Assembly: GCF_003311645.1 (NCBI RefSeq)
Contig: NZ_QEST01000177.1
Location: 1 to 64,000 of the forward strand
Length of the DNA stretch: 64,000 nucleotides
Direction of reading: 5' to 3'
Source: Streptomyces sp. PT12
Lineage (GTDB): Bacteria > Actinomycetota > Actinomycetes > Streptomycetales > Streptomycetaceae
Below, one piece after another: positions 24,914 to 33,374 of the stretch. Each line of letters starts with the position of its first letter. Within the stretch, counting starts at the first letter, position 1. The notes beneath the pieces are model-generated. The model saw nothing but the letters and a program-made list of their open reading frames with translations. It ran no database searches and had not been told where the DNA came from. The position numbers and the translations under genes were made by a program.

Positions 24914-27900
24914 ATGAGCGAGGTGGTCCCCTTGGGGGCTGCCCCACGCCCCGCCAAGGCCCGCCCCACCGTTGCGCTCCTGACCGCCAACATCCACCTG
25001 GGCGTGGGCGCCACCCTGTGGTCGGGCGTCCTCGACGCCGCCGAGCGCCAGGACGTCGATCTCGTCTGCCTGCCGGGCGACTCCGTGCCGCCGGGCCCAG
25101 GCGCCGCCCCCCGCAACGCCATCTACGAGCTGCTCGACCCCGAGCGCGTGGACGGCGCGATCTGCTGGACCTCGACCCTGGGCCTGCCGCGCGGCGGCCC
25201 CGGCGCGACGCGCCTGCTCGAACGCCTCGCCCGCCTCGGCCACGTCGTCAGCCTCAACCGCGCGATCGAGGGCCACGAGACGCTGCTCCTCGACTCCCAC
25301 ATCGGCATGCGCGAGGCCGTCGGCCACCTCGTGCACCACCATGGCCGCCGCCGCCTGGCGTGCCTGCGCGGCCCGTTGACCAACCCGGTGGCCCGCGACC
25401 GGTTCCGCGCCTACGCCGACGCGCTGGCCAGGCACCGCATCCCGCGCGACAGGGCGCTCGTGTCCGCGTCGTTCGACTACGCCGCGGGCGCGGGCGCCGC
25501 CGCGATGGGCGTGCTGCTCGATGTGCGCGGGCTGCGCCCTGGCCGCGACTTCGACGGCGTGGTGGCGTGCAGCGACGTGCTGGCCGCCGACGCGCTGCGG
25601 TTCCTGGCCGCGCGCGGGATCCGCGTGCCGGACGACGTTGCGCTGATCGGATTCAACGACTCGACCGAGGCCCGCATCAGCGATCCGCCGCTGACGTCGG
25701 TGGCGCTGCCGTTCGCCGAGCTCGGCTCGCTCGCGGTCGACACCGTGGTGGCCAGGCTGCGCGGCACGCGCCCGCCCGCGCGCCGCGTCGTGCCCGGCAC
25801 GCTGGTCATCCGCCGCTCGTGCGGCTGCCACTCGCCCCTGGTGACCCAGGGCGGCGCCGTCCCCCACGAGCCGGGCGAGCCAGCCGCGGACCCCGTGGAC
25901 CCCGTGGACCCCGCGGACGCCGTGGACCCCGTGGACGCCGCGTTGATCCGGGAGTTCAACGGCCCGGGGGTCGCGTTCCTCGACCTCGTCGAACGCCACC
26001 TCGGCGAGCGCGTCCACTCGCTCGACGACGCCGCCGCCCTCGACCGCGCGCTGCTGCGCCTCCGCGACGCCGAGCCGACCGACGCGCGCCGCGAACGGCT
26101 CGTCGGGCAGGCGAGGTTGATGGTCGCGGACAAGGCGCACCGGCTGCTGGAGTACGAGCGCTGGACGAGCGGGCAGCAGGCGCGGCGCCTGCGCGAGCTG
26201 GCCACCGCGCTCACCACCGTGACCGACACGGCCGCGCTGAGCCGGGTGCTCGAACGCCACCTGCCGGGGCTGGGCGTGCCCGCGCACCGCCTCGCGCTGG
26301 GCGCGGGCGCGAACCCCCTGCCCGAGCGCCCCCGCCAGGGCGCCGCCCGCACCACCACCGTGCTCGAACCCCTGCACATCGGCGACGAGCAGTTGGGGCA
26401 CGCGGCGTTCGAGCCCGGCCCCGCCGCGGCGCGCGACGGGGCGCTCCACCGGGCGCTCGGCGACCAGATCAGCGCGGCGCTCAAGGGCGTGCGGCTGTTC
26501 ACCGAGGTGCGGCTCGCGCGCGACGCGGCCGAGCGCGCGAGCCGCTTCAAGACGCGGCTGCTCGACAACGCGTCCGACGAGCTGCGCACCCCCGTCGAGG
26601 CGATCCTCCGCCACACGCGCCCCGGCGACGCGGCGCACGACGACGCGGCCCGGCTGCTGCTGATGATCGACGACCTTCTGGATCTGTCGGGTTCGGAAAT
26701 AGACGCGCGCGCTCTCGATCGCCGCATGATCGACCCGCGCCCGTTGCTGGCGGAGTCGTTTCGCGCCGCGACCGGGACCGCCCCGGGCGACGGGCGCCTC
26801 GACCTGCCGCGCCGCCTGCCCGCCCTGCTGGCCGACGAGGCGCGGCTGCGGCAGCTGGTCGTCCACCTGCTGACCGCCGCCGCGGGCCCCGGGGTGACGC
26901 TGGCCGCGCGGCTGACCCCGCACCACCTCGCGGTGCGCGTCGCCAACCCCGAGCTCGCCCTGGCCGAGGACGACGAGCTGTTCCAGCCGTTCGCCACGGG
27001 CCGCCCCGGCGCGCGCCTCGGCCTGGCCGTCGCCCGCCGCCTGGCCGCGCTGCACGGCGGAACGGTCGCCCCCCACCGCGCCCCTGGCTCGCCGGGGTTC
27101 CAGCTCGCGCTGCCGCTGCCCACCCCCGCCGACCCCGGGGGGCCACGCCCCACAGGGGACACGCTGCTGCTCGCCGCGCCCGGCGCCGCCGTGCCACCCG
27201 ACATCGCCGCGCTCGCCCGCCGCCACGACCTGCGCGTGCACCGCCTGCACCCCGACGACGACCTGGCCGCCCTCGCGGCGACCGGCCCCGCGGCCGTCGC
27301 CTGGGACGCCGCGCGCCCCACCGCCGACGCCTGGGCGGCCGTGCGCCACCTGCACGACCAACCCGCCCTGCGGCACACGCCGTTCCTCCTCTTCGGCGGC
27401 CCCGACCGGATCGCGGGCGACGACCTTGACCGGGCGCTGGCCGCGCTGCGCCCCGACGACCTGGCCGCCCCCGCCGTCATCGCCGACGGCTCGCCCGCCG
27501 CGCGCGAGCAGCTGCGTCGCCTCCTGCCCGGACGCCCGGTGCGCGCGGCGGGCGACGGCACCGCCGCGCTCGCGCTCATCGCGGATGAGCGCCCAGGGCT
27601 GCTCGTGGTGGCCCGCGTCCTGCCCGACATGGACGGCTTCGACCTGGTTGAACGGCTGCCGGGCACCCCGGCGTTGATGCTCTCCGACCAGGGCTTCACC
27701 GCGGCGGACGCGCGCCGCGCCGAGCCGCACCCCGGGCTTGTGCTGCTGGGCCGCGGCATCCTGACCGAGCCCGAACTGGCCAGGCTGCTCGCCTCGTTGA
27801 CCGAACGCCGCCCCCAGCGCGCCGCCGACCCCGCGCCGGTCAGGTATGCCCTCGCGCACATCGAGCAGCACTACAGGCACCGGCTGAGCCGCTGGCAGAT

Positions 27901-28138
27901 CGCGCGCGCGGCCGGGGTGAGCGAGGACCACCTGGGGCGGCTGTTCCACCGCGAACTCGGCCTGACGCTCTGGGAGTACCTGACCCGGCTGCGCATCGAG
28001 CGCGCCAAGGAGCGCCTTCAGCGCAGCGACGACAGCGTGCAGACGGTCGCGCGCGCCGTGGGGTTCCACGACCGCGCCTACTTCAGCCGCGTCTTCCGCC
28101 GCCACACGGGCGTCGCCCCGCACGCCTACCGGGGGTGA
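24914..28138 (+). CDS. Hybrid regulator: LacI-type sugar-binding domain, degenerate histidine kinase and receiver, AraC HTH
   Basis: A cytoplasmic 1,074-residue protein. Residues about 15-310 are a periplasmic-binding-protein-like domain of LacI regulators (TVALLTANIHLGVGATLWSG, CSDVLAADALRFL, DVALIGFNDSTEARISDPPLTSV) with no N-terminal HTH. A GAF-like stretch follows. Residues about 535-730 are histidine-kinase-like, but the phosphoacceptor His is replaced by Asp555 (NASDELRTPVEAIL). Residues about 850-960 are receiver-like, with Ala900 where the phosphorylated Asp should be (VVARVLPDMDGF). Residues about 975-1074 are an AraC DNA-binding domain (WQIARAAGVSEDHLGRLFHRELG; VARAVGFHDRAYFSRVFRRHTG). 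The relay is therefore probably non-catalytic and sugar binding may be passed directly to the AraC domain. It lies 137 bp after the pectate lyase. Confidence 0.85.
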   Translation: MSEVVPLGAAPRPAKARPTVALLTANIHLGVGATLWSGVLDAAERQDVDLVCLPGDSVPPGPGAAPRNAIYELLDPERVDGAICWTSTLGLPRGGPGATRLLERLARLGHVVSLNRAIEGHETLLLDSHIGMREAVGHLVHHHGRRRLACLRGPLTNPVARDRFRAYADALARHRIPRDRALVSASFDYAAGAGAAAMGVLLDVRGLRPGRDFDGVVACSDVLAADALRFLAARGIRVPDDVALIGFNDSTEARISDPPLTSVALPFAELGSLAVDTVVARLRGTRPPARRVVPGTLVIRRSCGCHSPLVTQGGAVPHEPGEPAADPVDPVDPADAVDPVDAALIREFNGPGVAFLDLVERHLGERVHSLDDAAALDRALLRLRDAEPTDARRERLVGQARLMVADKAHRLLEYERWTSGQQARRLRELATALTTVTDTAALSRVLERHLPGLGVPAHRLALGAGANPLPERPRQGAARTTTVLEPLHIGDEQLGHAAFEPGPAAARDGALHRALGDQISAALKGVRLFTEVRLARDAAERASRFKTRLLDNASDELRTPVEAILRHTRPGDAAHDDAARLLLMIDDLLDLSGSEIDARALDRRMIDPRPLLAESFRAATGTAPGDGRLDLPRRLPALLADEARLRQLVVHLLTAAAGPGVTLAARLTPHHLAVRVANPELALAEDDELFQPFATGRPGARLGLAVARRLAALHGGTVAPHRAPGSPGFQLALPLPTPADPGGPRPTGDTLLLAAPGAAVPPDIAALARRHDLRVHRLHPDDDLAALAATGPAAVAWDAARPTADAWAAVRHLHDQPALRHTPFLLFGGPDRIAGDDLDRALAALRPDDLAAPAVIADGSPAAREQLRRLLPGRPVRAAGDGTAALALIADERPGLLVVARVLPDMDGFDLVERLPGTPALMLSDQGFTAADARRAEPHPGLVLLGRGILTEPELARLLASLTERRPQRAADPAPVRYALAHIEQHYRHRLSRWQIARAAGVSEDHLGRLFHRELGLTLWEYLTRLRIERAKERLQRSDDSVQTVARAVGFHDRAYFSRVFRRHTGVAPHAYRG

Positions 28139-28245
28139 ACGGTGCCGGGTGTCCGCGCCCGGGTGTCCGCGCCCCGCGACCCCTCCCCCCGGATCCGCCG
28201 TACCGTCCGTCGCGACCGTGCCGGGGGCGACGAGGGAGGTGGCTC

Positions 28246-28536
28246 ATGCCGGGGATCGGCCCGGGAATGACGCCCGAGCAGGTCGAGTCCGCGCTCGGCC
28301 CGCCGCGCGACCGGCTGGCCTCGGGGAGGTTCGCGGGGGACGACCCGGCCACGGCGGCCGACGCGCGCTGGGACACGTGGCTCTACACGGACTTCCCCGC
28401 CGATGGCGGCGACACGGTGGTCGTCTTCGCCGACGGCGCCGTCGACCACGTCATGACCCGGCGCCGCGACGCGCGCGAGGGGTCCACCCGAACGTCCTGG
28501 CGCCGCACGAGGCGGTCAGGCTGGTGGCGTTCCTGA
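28246..28536 (+). CDS. Small protein of unknown function
   Basis: A 96-residue product. The first about 75 residues look like real protein (MPGIGPGMTPEQVESALGPP...DTWLYTDFPADGGDTVVVFADGAVDHV), with a GMTPEQVESALG turn seen in small BamE/SmpA-like domains. The end (STRTSWRRTRRSGWWRS) is basic and atypical. A change to the neighbouring frame after DAREG would give VHPNVLAPHEAVRLVAFLMSG, which reads more naturally, so a frameshift near 28480 is possible. ATG 28246 follows GAGGGAGGTGG. No function is assigned. Confidence 0.4.
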   Translation: MPGIGPGMTPEQVESALGPPRDRLASGRFAGDDPATAADARWDTWLYTDFPADGGDTVVVFADGAVDHVMTRRRDAREGSTRTSWRRTRRSGWWRS

Positions 28537-28594
28537 TGAGCGGCGCGGCCGAGCGCGCCGAAGGCTGAGCGGCGCGGCCGAGCGCGCCGAAGGC
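28537..28594. repeat. 29-bp tandem duplication
   Basis: Two perfect adjacent copies of a 29-mer beginning TGAGCGGCGCGGCCGAGCGC lie between the small gene and the frameshifted HTH gene. Each copy carries in-frame stop codons. It is probably a recent replication-slippage event. Confidence 0.9.
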
Positions 28595-28603
28595 GAACCC
28601 GAG

Positions 28604-28815
28604 GTGGATCGCGCCGACATCACCGCGGCGCTCACGCTGATGCCGCGCGTGCGCGGCGAGCTGGACGAGCTGGAGGCCGGGCTGCTGACGATGGCCAGGG
28701 GGTGCGGCCTGACGTGGCACGAGATCGCGTTCGGCCCTCGGCTCGGCACCCCCAGGCGGCCCGCCAGCGCTACACCCGCCTGACCAGCCGCGTACCCGAC
28801 GAGGAGAGCGACTAG
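28604..28815 (+). pseudogene. Small helix-turn-helix DNA-binding protein gene, frameshifted
   Basis: From GTG 28604 the product reads VDRADITAALTLMPRVRGELDELEAGLLTMARGCGLTWHEIAFG, a well-known small streptomycete DNA-binding protein family (sigma-70 region-4-like). The next helix appears only after shifting frame: adding one C in the CACCCCC run near 28749-28753 gives LGTPQAARQRYTRLTSRVPDEESD and the TAG at 28813. The corrected product would be about 70 residues. Either a real one-base loss or a homopolymer sequencing error. Confidence 0.75.
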
Positions 28816-28821
28816 CGCTCG

Positions 28822-29787
28822 TCAGACGCCCAGCTCATCGGGGGACAGCGAGCCCGGTGGGCGGCCCGCGCGGGCCGCGGCCGCGGCGTGGCGTTGCAGG
28901 GCCTCGTTCACCGGCGTCGGCACGCCGAACGCCCGGCCGAGCAGCGCCACTTCGCCGTTGAGCCAGTCCGCTTCAACGGAACGCCCCCTGCGCAGGCTCT
29001 GCCACGTCGAGCTGCCGCCGCGCTCGGCGCCCGGGATGTCGTGGTAGGTCATGCGGCCCTCGCGCGCCGCCGCCTGCTCCTCGTCCGAGGCGAACGGGAT
29101 GCCCGCGGCCCGAAGCGCCGCGACGCCCTCGTCGCGCGCCCTGCGGAGCAGGCCCGTGCGCGCCTCGCCCTCGACCGGGCCGCACAGCGCCTCGAGCGCG
29201 TTGCCCAGGTTGGACAGCAGCTTGGCGTACTTCCACCGCATCACATCCGGCACCACGGGGGCCCCGAAGCGCGCTCCCCGCAGGTCTTCCGAGACGCGCC
29301 GCAGCGTCTCGTCGCCCTCAACGGGGCCCTCCGGGTAGCGGCCCAGGTGGAGGATCCCGGTGAGCGGGCCACAGGGCGCGACGACCGCGCCCGCATCGAG
29401 GAACTGCGCGGGCAGCCACACGCACACCCCGTAGACGCGGCGGAAGTGGCGCAGCGCCATCGGCTCGTTGGCCACGCCGTTCTGCGCGGCGAACAGGGGC
29501 AGATCACCCGCCGCCTCAGCCCAGGTGGCCAGCGCCGCCGCGGTGTCCTGCGTCTTCACCGAGAGGATCAGCACATCGCCCTCGCGCGGCGCGGCCTCAT
29601 CGGGGCTCTCGGCCACCGGGACGGGCAGCGTCACACTCCCCTCGGGGGTGGTGAGCCGCAGCCCGTCCGCGCGCAACGCGGCGGCGTGCGCCCCTCGGGC
29701 CACCAGGACGACATCCCTGCCGCTCTGGCGCAGCCGCCCGCCGATGGCGCCGCCGACCGCGCCCGCTCCGATCACGATGTAACGCAT
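28822..29787 (-). CDS. Ketopantoate-reductase-like (ApbA/PanE) oxidoreductase
   Basis: A 321-residue NADP-dependent 2-hydroxyacid reductase. The N-terminal dinucleotide loop MRYIVIGAGAVGGAIGGRL (GxGxxG) is complete. The ILSVKTQDT segment and AAQNGVANE supply substrate contacts, and RWKYAKLLSNLGNALEALCG carries the catalytic Lys and Asn. ApbA_C follows (PSxxQSLRRGRSVEADWLNGEV). It may be PanE of pantothenate synthesis, but streptomycetes carry several paralogues and no panB/C is adjacent. ATG 29787 is used rather than 29796 because the sheet-forming start is immediate. Confidence 0.85.
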   Translation of the reverse strand: MRYIVIGAGAVGGAIGGRLRQSGRDVVLVARGAHAAALRADGLRLTTPEGSVTLPVPVAESPDEAAPREGDVLILSVKTQDTAAALATWAEAAGDLPLFAAQNGVANEPMALRHFRRVYGVCVWLPAQFLDAGAVVAPCGPLTGILHLGRYPEGPVEGDETLRRVSEDLRGARFGAPVVPDVMRWKYAKLLSNLGNALEALCGPVEGEARTGLLRRARDEGVAALRAAGIPFASDEEQAAAREGRMTYHDIPGAERGGSSTWQSLRRGRSVEADWLNGEVALLGRAFGVPTPVNEALQRHAAAAARAGRPPGSLSPDELGV

Positions 29788-29817
29788 GGGGTTCATTGTC
29801 GCCCGTGCGGCCCGGGC

Positions 29818-29865
29818 GCCGCATCATCCAGTGGCCGCATCATCCAGTGGCCGCATCACCAGTAG
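29818..29865. repeat. 16-bp repeat spanning the L,D-transpeptidase stop codon
   Basis: Two perfect copies of GCCGCATCATCCAGTG (29818-29833, 29834-29849) and a diverged third copy (29850-29865) that contains the final codons and stop of the L,D-transpeptidase gene. It is a gene-end expansion like that at 7108-7219. Confidence 0.88.
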
Positions 29866-30947
29866 ACGACGACCTTGTCACCCTCGACGACATCGTCGAA
29901 GAGACCCGAGATGGCGGCTTCGTCGCGGACGTTGACGCAGCCGTGGGACGCGCCGTTGTAGCCGTTGGCCGCGAAGTCCTCCGAGTAGTGCACCGCTTGG
30001 CCGCCGTCGAAGAACATCGCGTACGGCATCGGGGAGTCGTAGAGCGTCGAGTGGTGGTTGCGCGACTTCCAGTACACCTCGAACTCGCCCTCGCGCGTGG
30101 GCGTCTCCTCGGCGCCGAAGCGCACGTCGACGGTCAGCTCGACCTCGCCGTCGATCACCCACGCCAGGGTGTTGGACGTCTTGGAGATGCACAGCACGCG
30201 CCCGGTCAGGCAGCGTTCGTCGAGCTCCTGCGCGGGCTCCACCTCGGGGATCTCCAGCGGCGGGAACATCTCCTCCTCGGTGGGCGCCTCGGTCTCGCCG
30301 AGCAGCGCGTCCCACGTCTCCTGGAAGACCGTCCCCGTGGCCTCGATGCCGCGCGCCTGCTGGTAGGCCAGGACGGCCGAGGTCGTGACGTCGCCGTAGT
30401 ACCCGGTGGGGTTCTCCGTGAAGTGGTCGAGCTGCCCGAGCCTGGCCTGGAGCTCGCGCACCTGGTCGGAGTTGTCCCCGTAGCCCATGAGCTGCTGCGG
30501 CGGGTAGAGCTCCTCCTGCGTCGGGTCCTCGGTCTCGCCGAGCAGCGCGTCCCACGTCGACCGGTACACCGTTCCCGAGACGTCCATGCCCGCCGCGCGC
30601 TGGTACTCGGAGACCGCGCCCAGCGTGACGTCGCCGTAGTACCCGGTGGGCTGCGCGGCGAAGTGCTCGAGCTGGAGCAGGCGCGCCTGCAACTCCCTGA
30701 CCTGGTCGGTCTCGTCGCCGAAGTCCATCAGGACCTCGTCCTGCTCCTCCTCGTCCCCGCCCTCGCCGTCCTGGCCGCCCTCCTCCTGGGAGGTCTCGTC
30801 GGACGGCCGCTCCGACGCCTCGGTGCCCTCGGCCGAACAGCCCGTCAGCAGCAGCGCGGCGACGGCCGTGCCCGCCACGGCCGTCAGCGCGGATTTACTC
30901 AGCGCGGATCTACTCAGCGCGGATTTACGAAGAAACGCGGAGCCCAT
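29856..30947 (-). CDS. L,D-transpeptidase (YkuD) lipoprotein with two peptidoglycan-binding domains
   Basis: A 363-residue cell-wall enzyme expected to form 3-3 crosslinks. The lipoprotein signal ends in lipobox LLTGC (about residues 33-37), after a basic start that itself contains a threefold repeat (KSALS/RSALS/KSALT). An acidic Gln/Glu/Gly-rich spacer follows. Two PG_binding_1 repeats cover about 80-215 (VRELQARL...GYYGDVT...AVSEYQRA). The C-terminal YkuD domain carries HYSEDFA and the catalytic SHGCVNVRD. A 15-bp DNA repeat encodes the N-terminal repeat, and a 16-bp repeat spans the stop. It acts outside the membrane, anchored by lipid. Confidence 0.92.
   Translation of the reverse strand: MGSAFLRKSALSRSALSKSALTAVAGTAVAALLLTGCSAEGTEASERPSDETSQEEGGQDGEGGDEEEQDEVLMDFGDETDQVRELQARLLQLEHFAAQPTGYYGDVTLGAVSEYQRAAGMDVSGTVYRSTWDALLGETEDPTQEELYPPQQLMGYGDNSDQVRELQARLGQLDHFTENPTGYYGDVTTSAVLAYQQARGIEATGTVFQETWDALLGETEAPTEEEMFPPLEIPEVEPAQELDERCLTGRVLCISKTSNTLAWVIDGEVELTVDVRFGAEETPTREGEFEVYWKSRNHHSTLYDSPMPYAMFFDGGQAVHYSEDFAANGYNGASHGCVNVRDEAAISGLFDDVVEGDKVVVYW
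30885..30929. repeat. 15-bp coding repeat in the lipoprotein signal region
   Basis: Three copies of CAGCGCGGATTTACT (one with T to C, last copy with a changed final base), in frame. They encode the KSALS/RSALS/KSALT block that lengthens the n-region of the L,D-transpeptidase signal peptide. Confidence 0.85.
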
Positions 30948-31104
30948 CGGTGTTCCCCCTGGGTGGTGCGGATCGGATCGGCCCGGTCGATCCGAGCGTG
31001 CGTGGACGCGGACCTGATGAGGACGTGAGTGGCCTCAGGGACAAGGATGCGCCAACCAGACGGAACGTTGAGGCTGACCCCATAACGATGGAAACACGGT
31101 TCCG

Positions 31105-31473
31105 CTACTCATTCGTCCGCAAGGCGCGCACCGCGTCCAGGGTATCGGCCTGGCCAGGCGTCTTGTCGGACCGGCGGCGCACGAGGCGCGCACACCGCAG
31201 AGTGACGCCCGCGGGGTAGCGCGTCGAGCGTTGCACGCCGTCGAACGCGACCTCCACCACCAACTCGGGCCGCACCGTGACCACTCCGCCGCTGTCGTCG
31301 ACGGCCAGCTCGCGCAGGCGCTCCGTCTGCCACGCGAGCACGGCGTCGGTCATGCCCTTGAACGTCTTGCCGAGCATCGCGAACGAGCCGTCAGCCGTGC
31401 GCGCCCCCAGGCGCAGATTGGACAGCGAGCCCGTGCGCCGCCCGTGCCCCCACTCAGCGGCGAGCAGCACCAC
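31105..31473 (-). pseudogene. C-terminal (OB-fold) remnant of an ATP-dependent DNA ligase
   Basis: The 122-residue frame matches the end of LigB/LigC-type ATP-dependent DNA ligases: [82 protein letters not shown] and [10 protein letters not shown]. The nucleotidyltransferase domain with the KxDG adenylation lysine is wholly missing: upstream of about 31478 the frame continues without ligase similarity. A complete enzyme is about 500 residues, so three quarters of the gene is gone. It cannot join DNA by itself. It is the residue of a deletion whose other end may be the start of the adjacent lipoprotein region. Confidence 0.85.
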
Positions 31474-31635
31474 TCCATCGTGCGACCGATCGCGCGAACG
31501 TGCCTCCTCGGCCCGGCCGCGGCCGTACGATGTCGCGCGTCTCGTGCCTCTCGTGCGTCTCGCGCGTCGGATCGCGGGCCGGTGTCCGTGCTGCTGGTTG
31601 TCTGTGCTGCTGGTGTCTGTGTGCTGGGGGTGTCC

Positions 31636-32421
31636 GTGCGGGGAAGAGGGCTCACGGCGGGGGTCACGGCGGGGCTTGCCATGGCGTTGTCCCTGGCGCT
31701 TGGCGGCTGTTCGGGGGGTGAGGGACCGCCGTCCGCCGAGGGCGGCGACTCCGCGGTGAACGACCCCGCGGTGAACGATGCCGCTTCACCCAGCCCCGAC
31801 GGCTACGACTTCACCGCCGACCCCGCCAAGCTGCCGCGGGACGCGGCCGAGGCGCGGGCCCTCGCCGCCGTGATCGCGCTCGAGCCCGCGGCGCTCGGCG
31901 ACGGCTTCGTGGCCGCGAGCCCGTACGAGAGCGACCCGGCGACGTGGGCCGTGCTCGACGACGCGTGCGCCTGGCAGCGCGAGCTGCTGCCCGAAGGCGT
32001 GCTCAGCAGCCTCTCGCGCTACGCCGAGGCGCCGGGCGCCGACGGCGAGCCACCCGTTCGGGTGACGCTCGTGGTCACGGTGCACGCGGGCGTCGAGAGC
32101 GCCGACCGGGAGGTGACGACCACGCTCGAGGAGGCCCTGCGCTGCCCCGACCAGCAGCTGGGGCGTGGCGAGTACGTCACGGGCCTGTCGTCGTTCGGCG
32201 CCGCCGCGGGGGTGCGCGGGCAGAACTCCGCGGACGACCACGTGGTCGAGACCGGGCAGTTCACGAGCGACGCGGACGGCGGCCCGCACCCCTACACATG
32301 GGCGGTGGACCGCATCGGGTCGGTCATCGTCGGCGTCTCCGTGCGTGGCCCCGCCGAAGAGAGCCTGGCCACCGACGCGCTGGCCGAGCTGCGGTCGCGC
32401 GTGGAGGAGGCGCTGGGGTGA
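31636..32421 (+). CDS. Predicted lipoprotein of unknown function
   Basis: About 261 residues. The GTG at 31636 is chosen because it gives a compact lipoprotein signal (RGRG n-region, [15 protein letters not shown] h-region, lipobox LGGC); the frame is open further upstream without sense. A Ser/Pro/Asn-Asp spacer with a repeated [10 protein letters not shown] block follows. The globular part contains [20 protein letters not shown] and an alternating beta pattern of the kind found in streptomycete surface lipoproteins. Two cysteines (in DDACAW and EALRCPD) could form a disulphide. It is probably membrane-anchored on the outside; the function is unknown. Confidence 0.65.
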   Translation: MRGRGLTAGVTAGLAMALSLALGGCSGGEGPPSAEGGDSAVNDPAVNDAASPSPDGYDFTADPAKLPRDAAEARALAAVIALEPAALGDGFVAASPYESDPATWAVLDDACAWQRELLPEGVLSSLSRYAEAPGADGEPPVRVTLVVTVHAGVESADREVTTTLEEALRCPDQQLGRGEYVTGLSSFGAAAGVRGQNSADDHVVETGQFTSDADGGPHPYTWAVDRIGSVIVGVSVRGPAEESLATDALAELRSRVEEALG

Positions 32422-32454
32422 ACGCGCCGTTCAACGGGTCGTTCAACGCGCCGT

Positions 32455-33264
32455 TCACCGCAGGAGGTTGAGCGCGGACGCGGCCGTGAAGCCGAGCACC
32501 AGGCGTTCGAAGCGCTTCTGGTTCAGGTGGTTCACGCTGGCCCGGCCGACGAGCGCGCCCACGGCGAGGGCGGGGAGCAGCATGGCGTTGAGCGAGAGCG
32601 AGTCAACGGTGATCAGCCCCAGGCCCGCGCTGAAGGGCACCTTGAAGACGTTGACGATGAGGAAGAACCACGCGCCGGTGCCGAGGAAGCGCAGCATCGG
32701 GAAGCCCGCGGCCAGCAGGTAGAGCGCCATCACCGAGCCGCCCGCGTTGGCCACCATCGTCGTGAACCCGGCCAGCAGGCCATAGCCGAACGCCAGCAAC
32801 GGGCCGCCCGTGCCCACCCGTTGCCCCCCGGGCTCCGCCCGCTCCGCCCGCTCCGCCTGCCCCGCGGGCTCGCCCTCGGCGGCCCGCCGCCTGCGGCGCC
32901 CGCGCTGCCACACGTGGACGGTGACCACGGCGAGCAGCAGGGCGCCGATCGTGCGGCGCATCACCGTGTCGTCGACCCGCGCGACGAACACCACCCCGAT
33001 CAGGATCCCCACCGCAACCGAGGGGAACAGCCGCCACAGCACCGACCAGTCCGCGTGCCGCCGATAGGCGCTCACGGCCAGCACATCGCCCACGATCAGC
33101 ATCGGCAGGAGCGCGCCGCTGGACTCGCGCGCCGGGAGCGCGGTGGCGAACAGCGCGACGCTGATCGCCGCGACGCCCCCGATCGCCGTCTTGGCGAACC
33201 CCACAAGCACCGCGCCGACCGCGAGCACCACCAGGTCGGCGGCGCTCAGCTCGAACCCGGTCAC
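32455..33264 (-). CDS. TauE/SafE (TSUP) family membrane permease
   Basis: A 269-residue membrane protein of the sulfite-exporter TauE/SafE family. Two homologous halves each begin with a short glycine-rich re-entrant motif: LVGFAKTAIGGVAAISVAL near residue 20 and LLAGFTTMVANAGGSVMALYLL near 165. Seven or eight hydrophobic spans are visible, separated by a central charged loop rich in Arg and Glu (RRRRRAAEGEPAGQAERAERAE). Substrates in the family are sulfur-containing or other small anions; none can be deduced here. The start is GTG 33264. Confidence 0.88.
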   Translation of the reverse strand: MTGFELSAADLVVLAVGAVLVGFAKTAIGGVAAISVALFATALPARESSGALLPMLIVGDVLAVSAYRRHADWSVLWRLFPSVAVGILIGVVFVARVDDTVMRRTIGALLLAVVTVHVWQRGRRRRRAAEGEPAGQAERAERAEPGGQRVGTGGPLLAFGYGLLAGFTTMVANAGGSVMALYLLAAGFPMLRFLGTGAWFFLIVNVFKVPFSAGLGLITVDSLSLNAMLLPALAVGALVGRASVNHLNQKRFERLVLGFTAASALNLLR

Positions 33265-33374
33265 GGGGTCGGGGTGCGGCGACGGGGGCGTGAACGGCGC
33301 GAAGACATACCATCATCCCATCACGGAGCGCGCCTTCCGGGGAACTCCGCATCGGCGTCGCACGTGTTCACGGT

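Noticed and set aside
25477-27861. Reverse-strand frame of 794 codons opposite the hybrid regulator
   Set aside because: Ser/Arg/Ala-rich antisense shadow of a well-supported gene, with no domain features. High GC keeps stops rare on the opposite strand.
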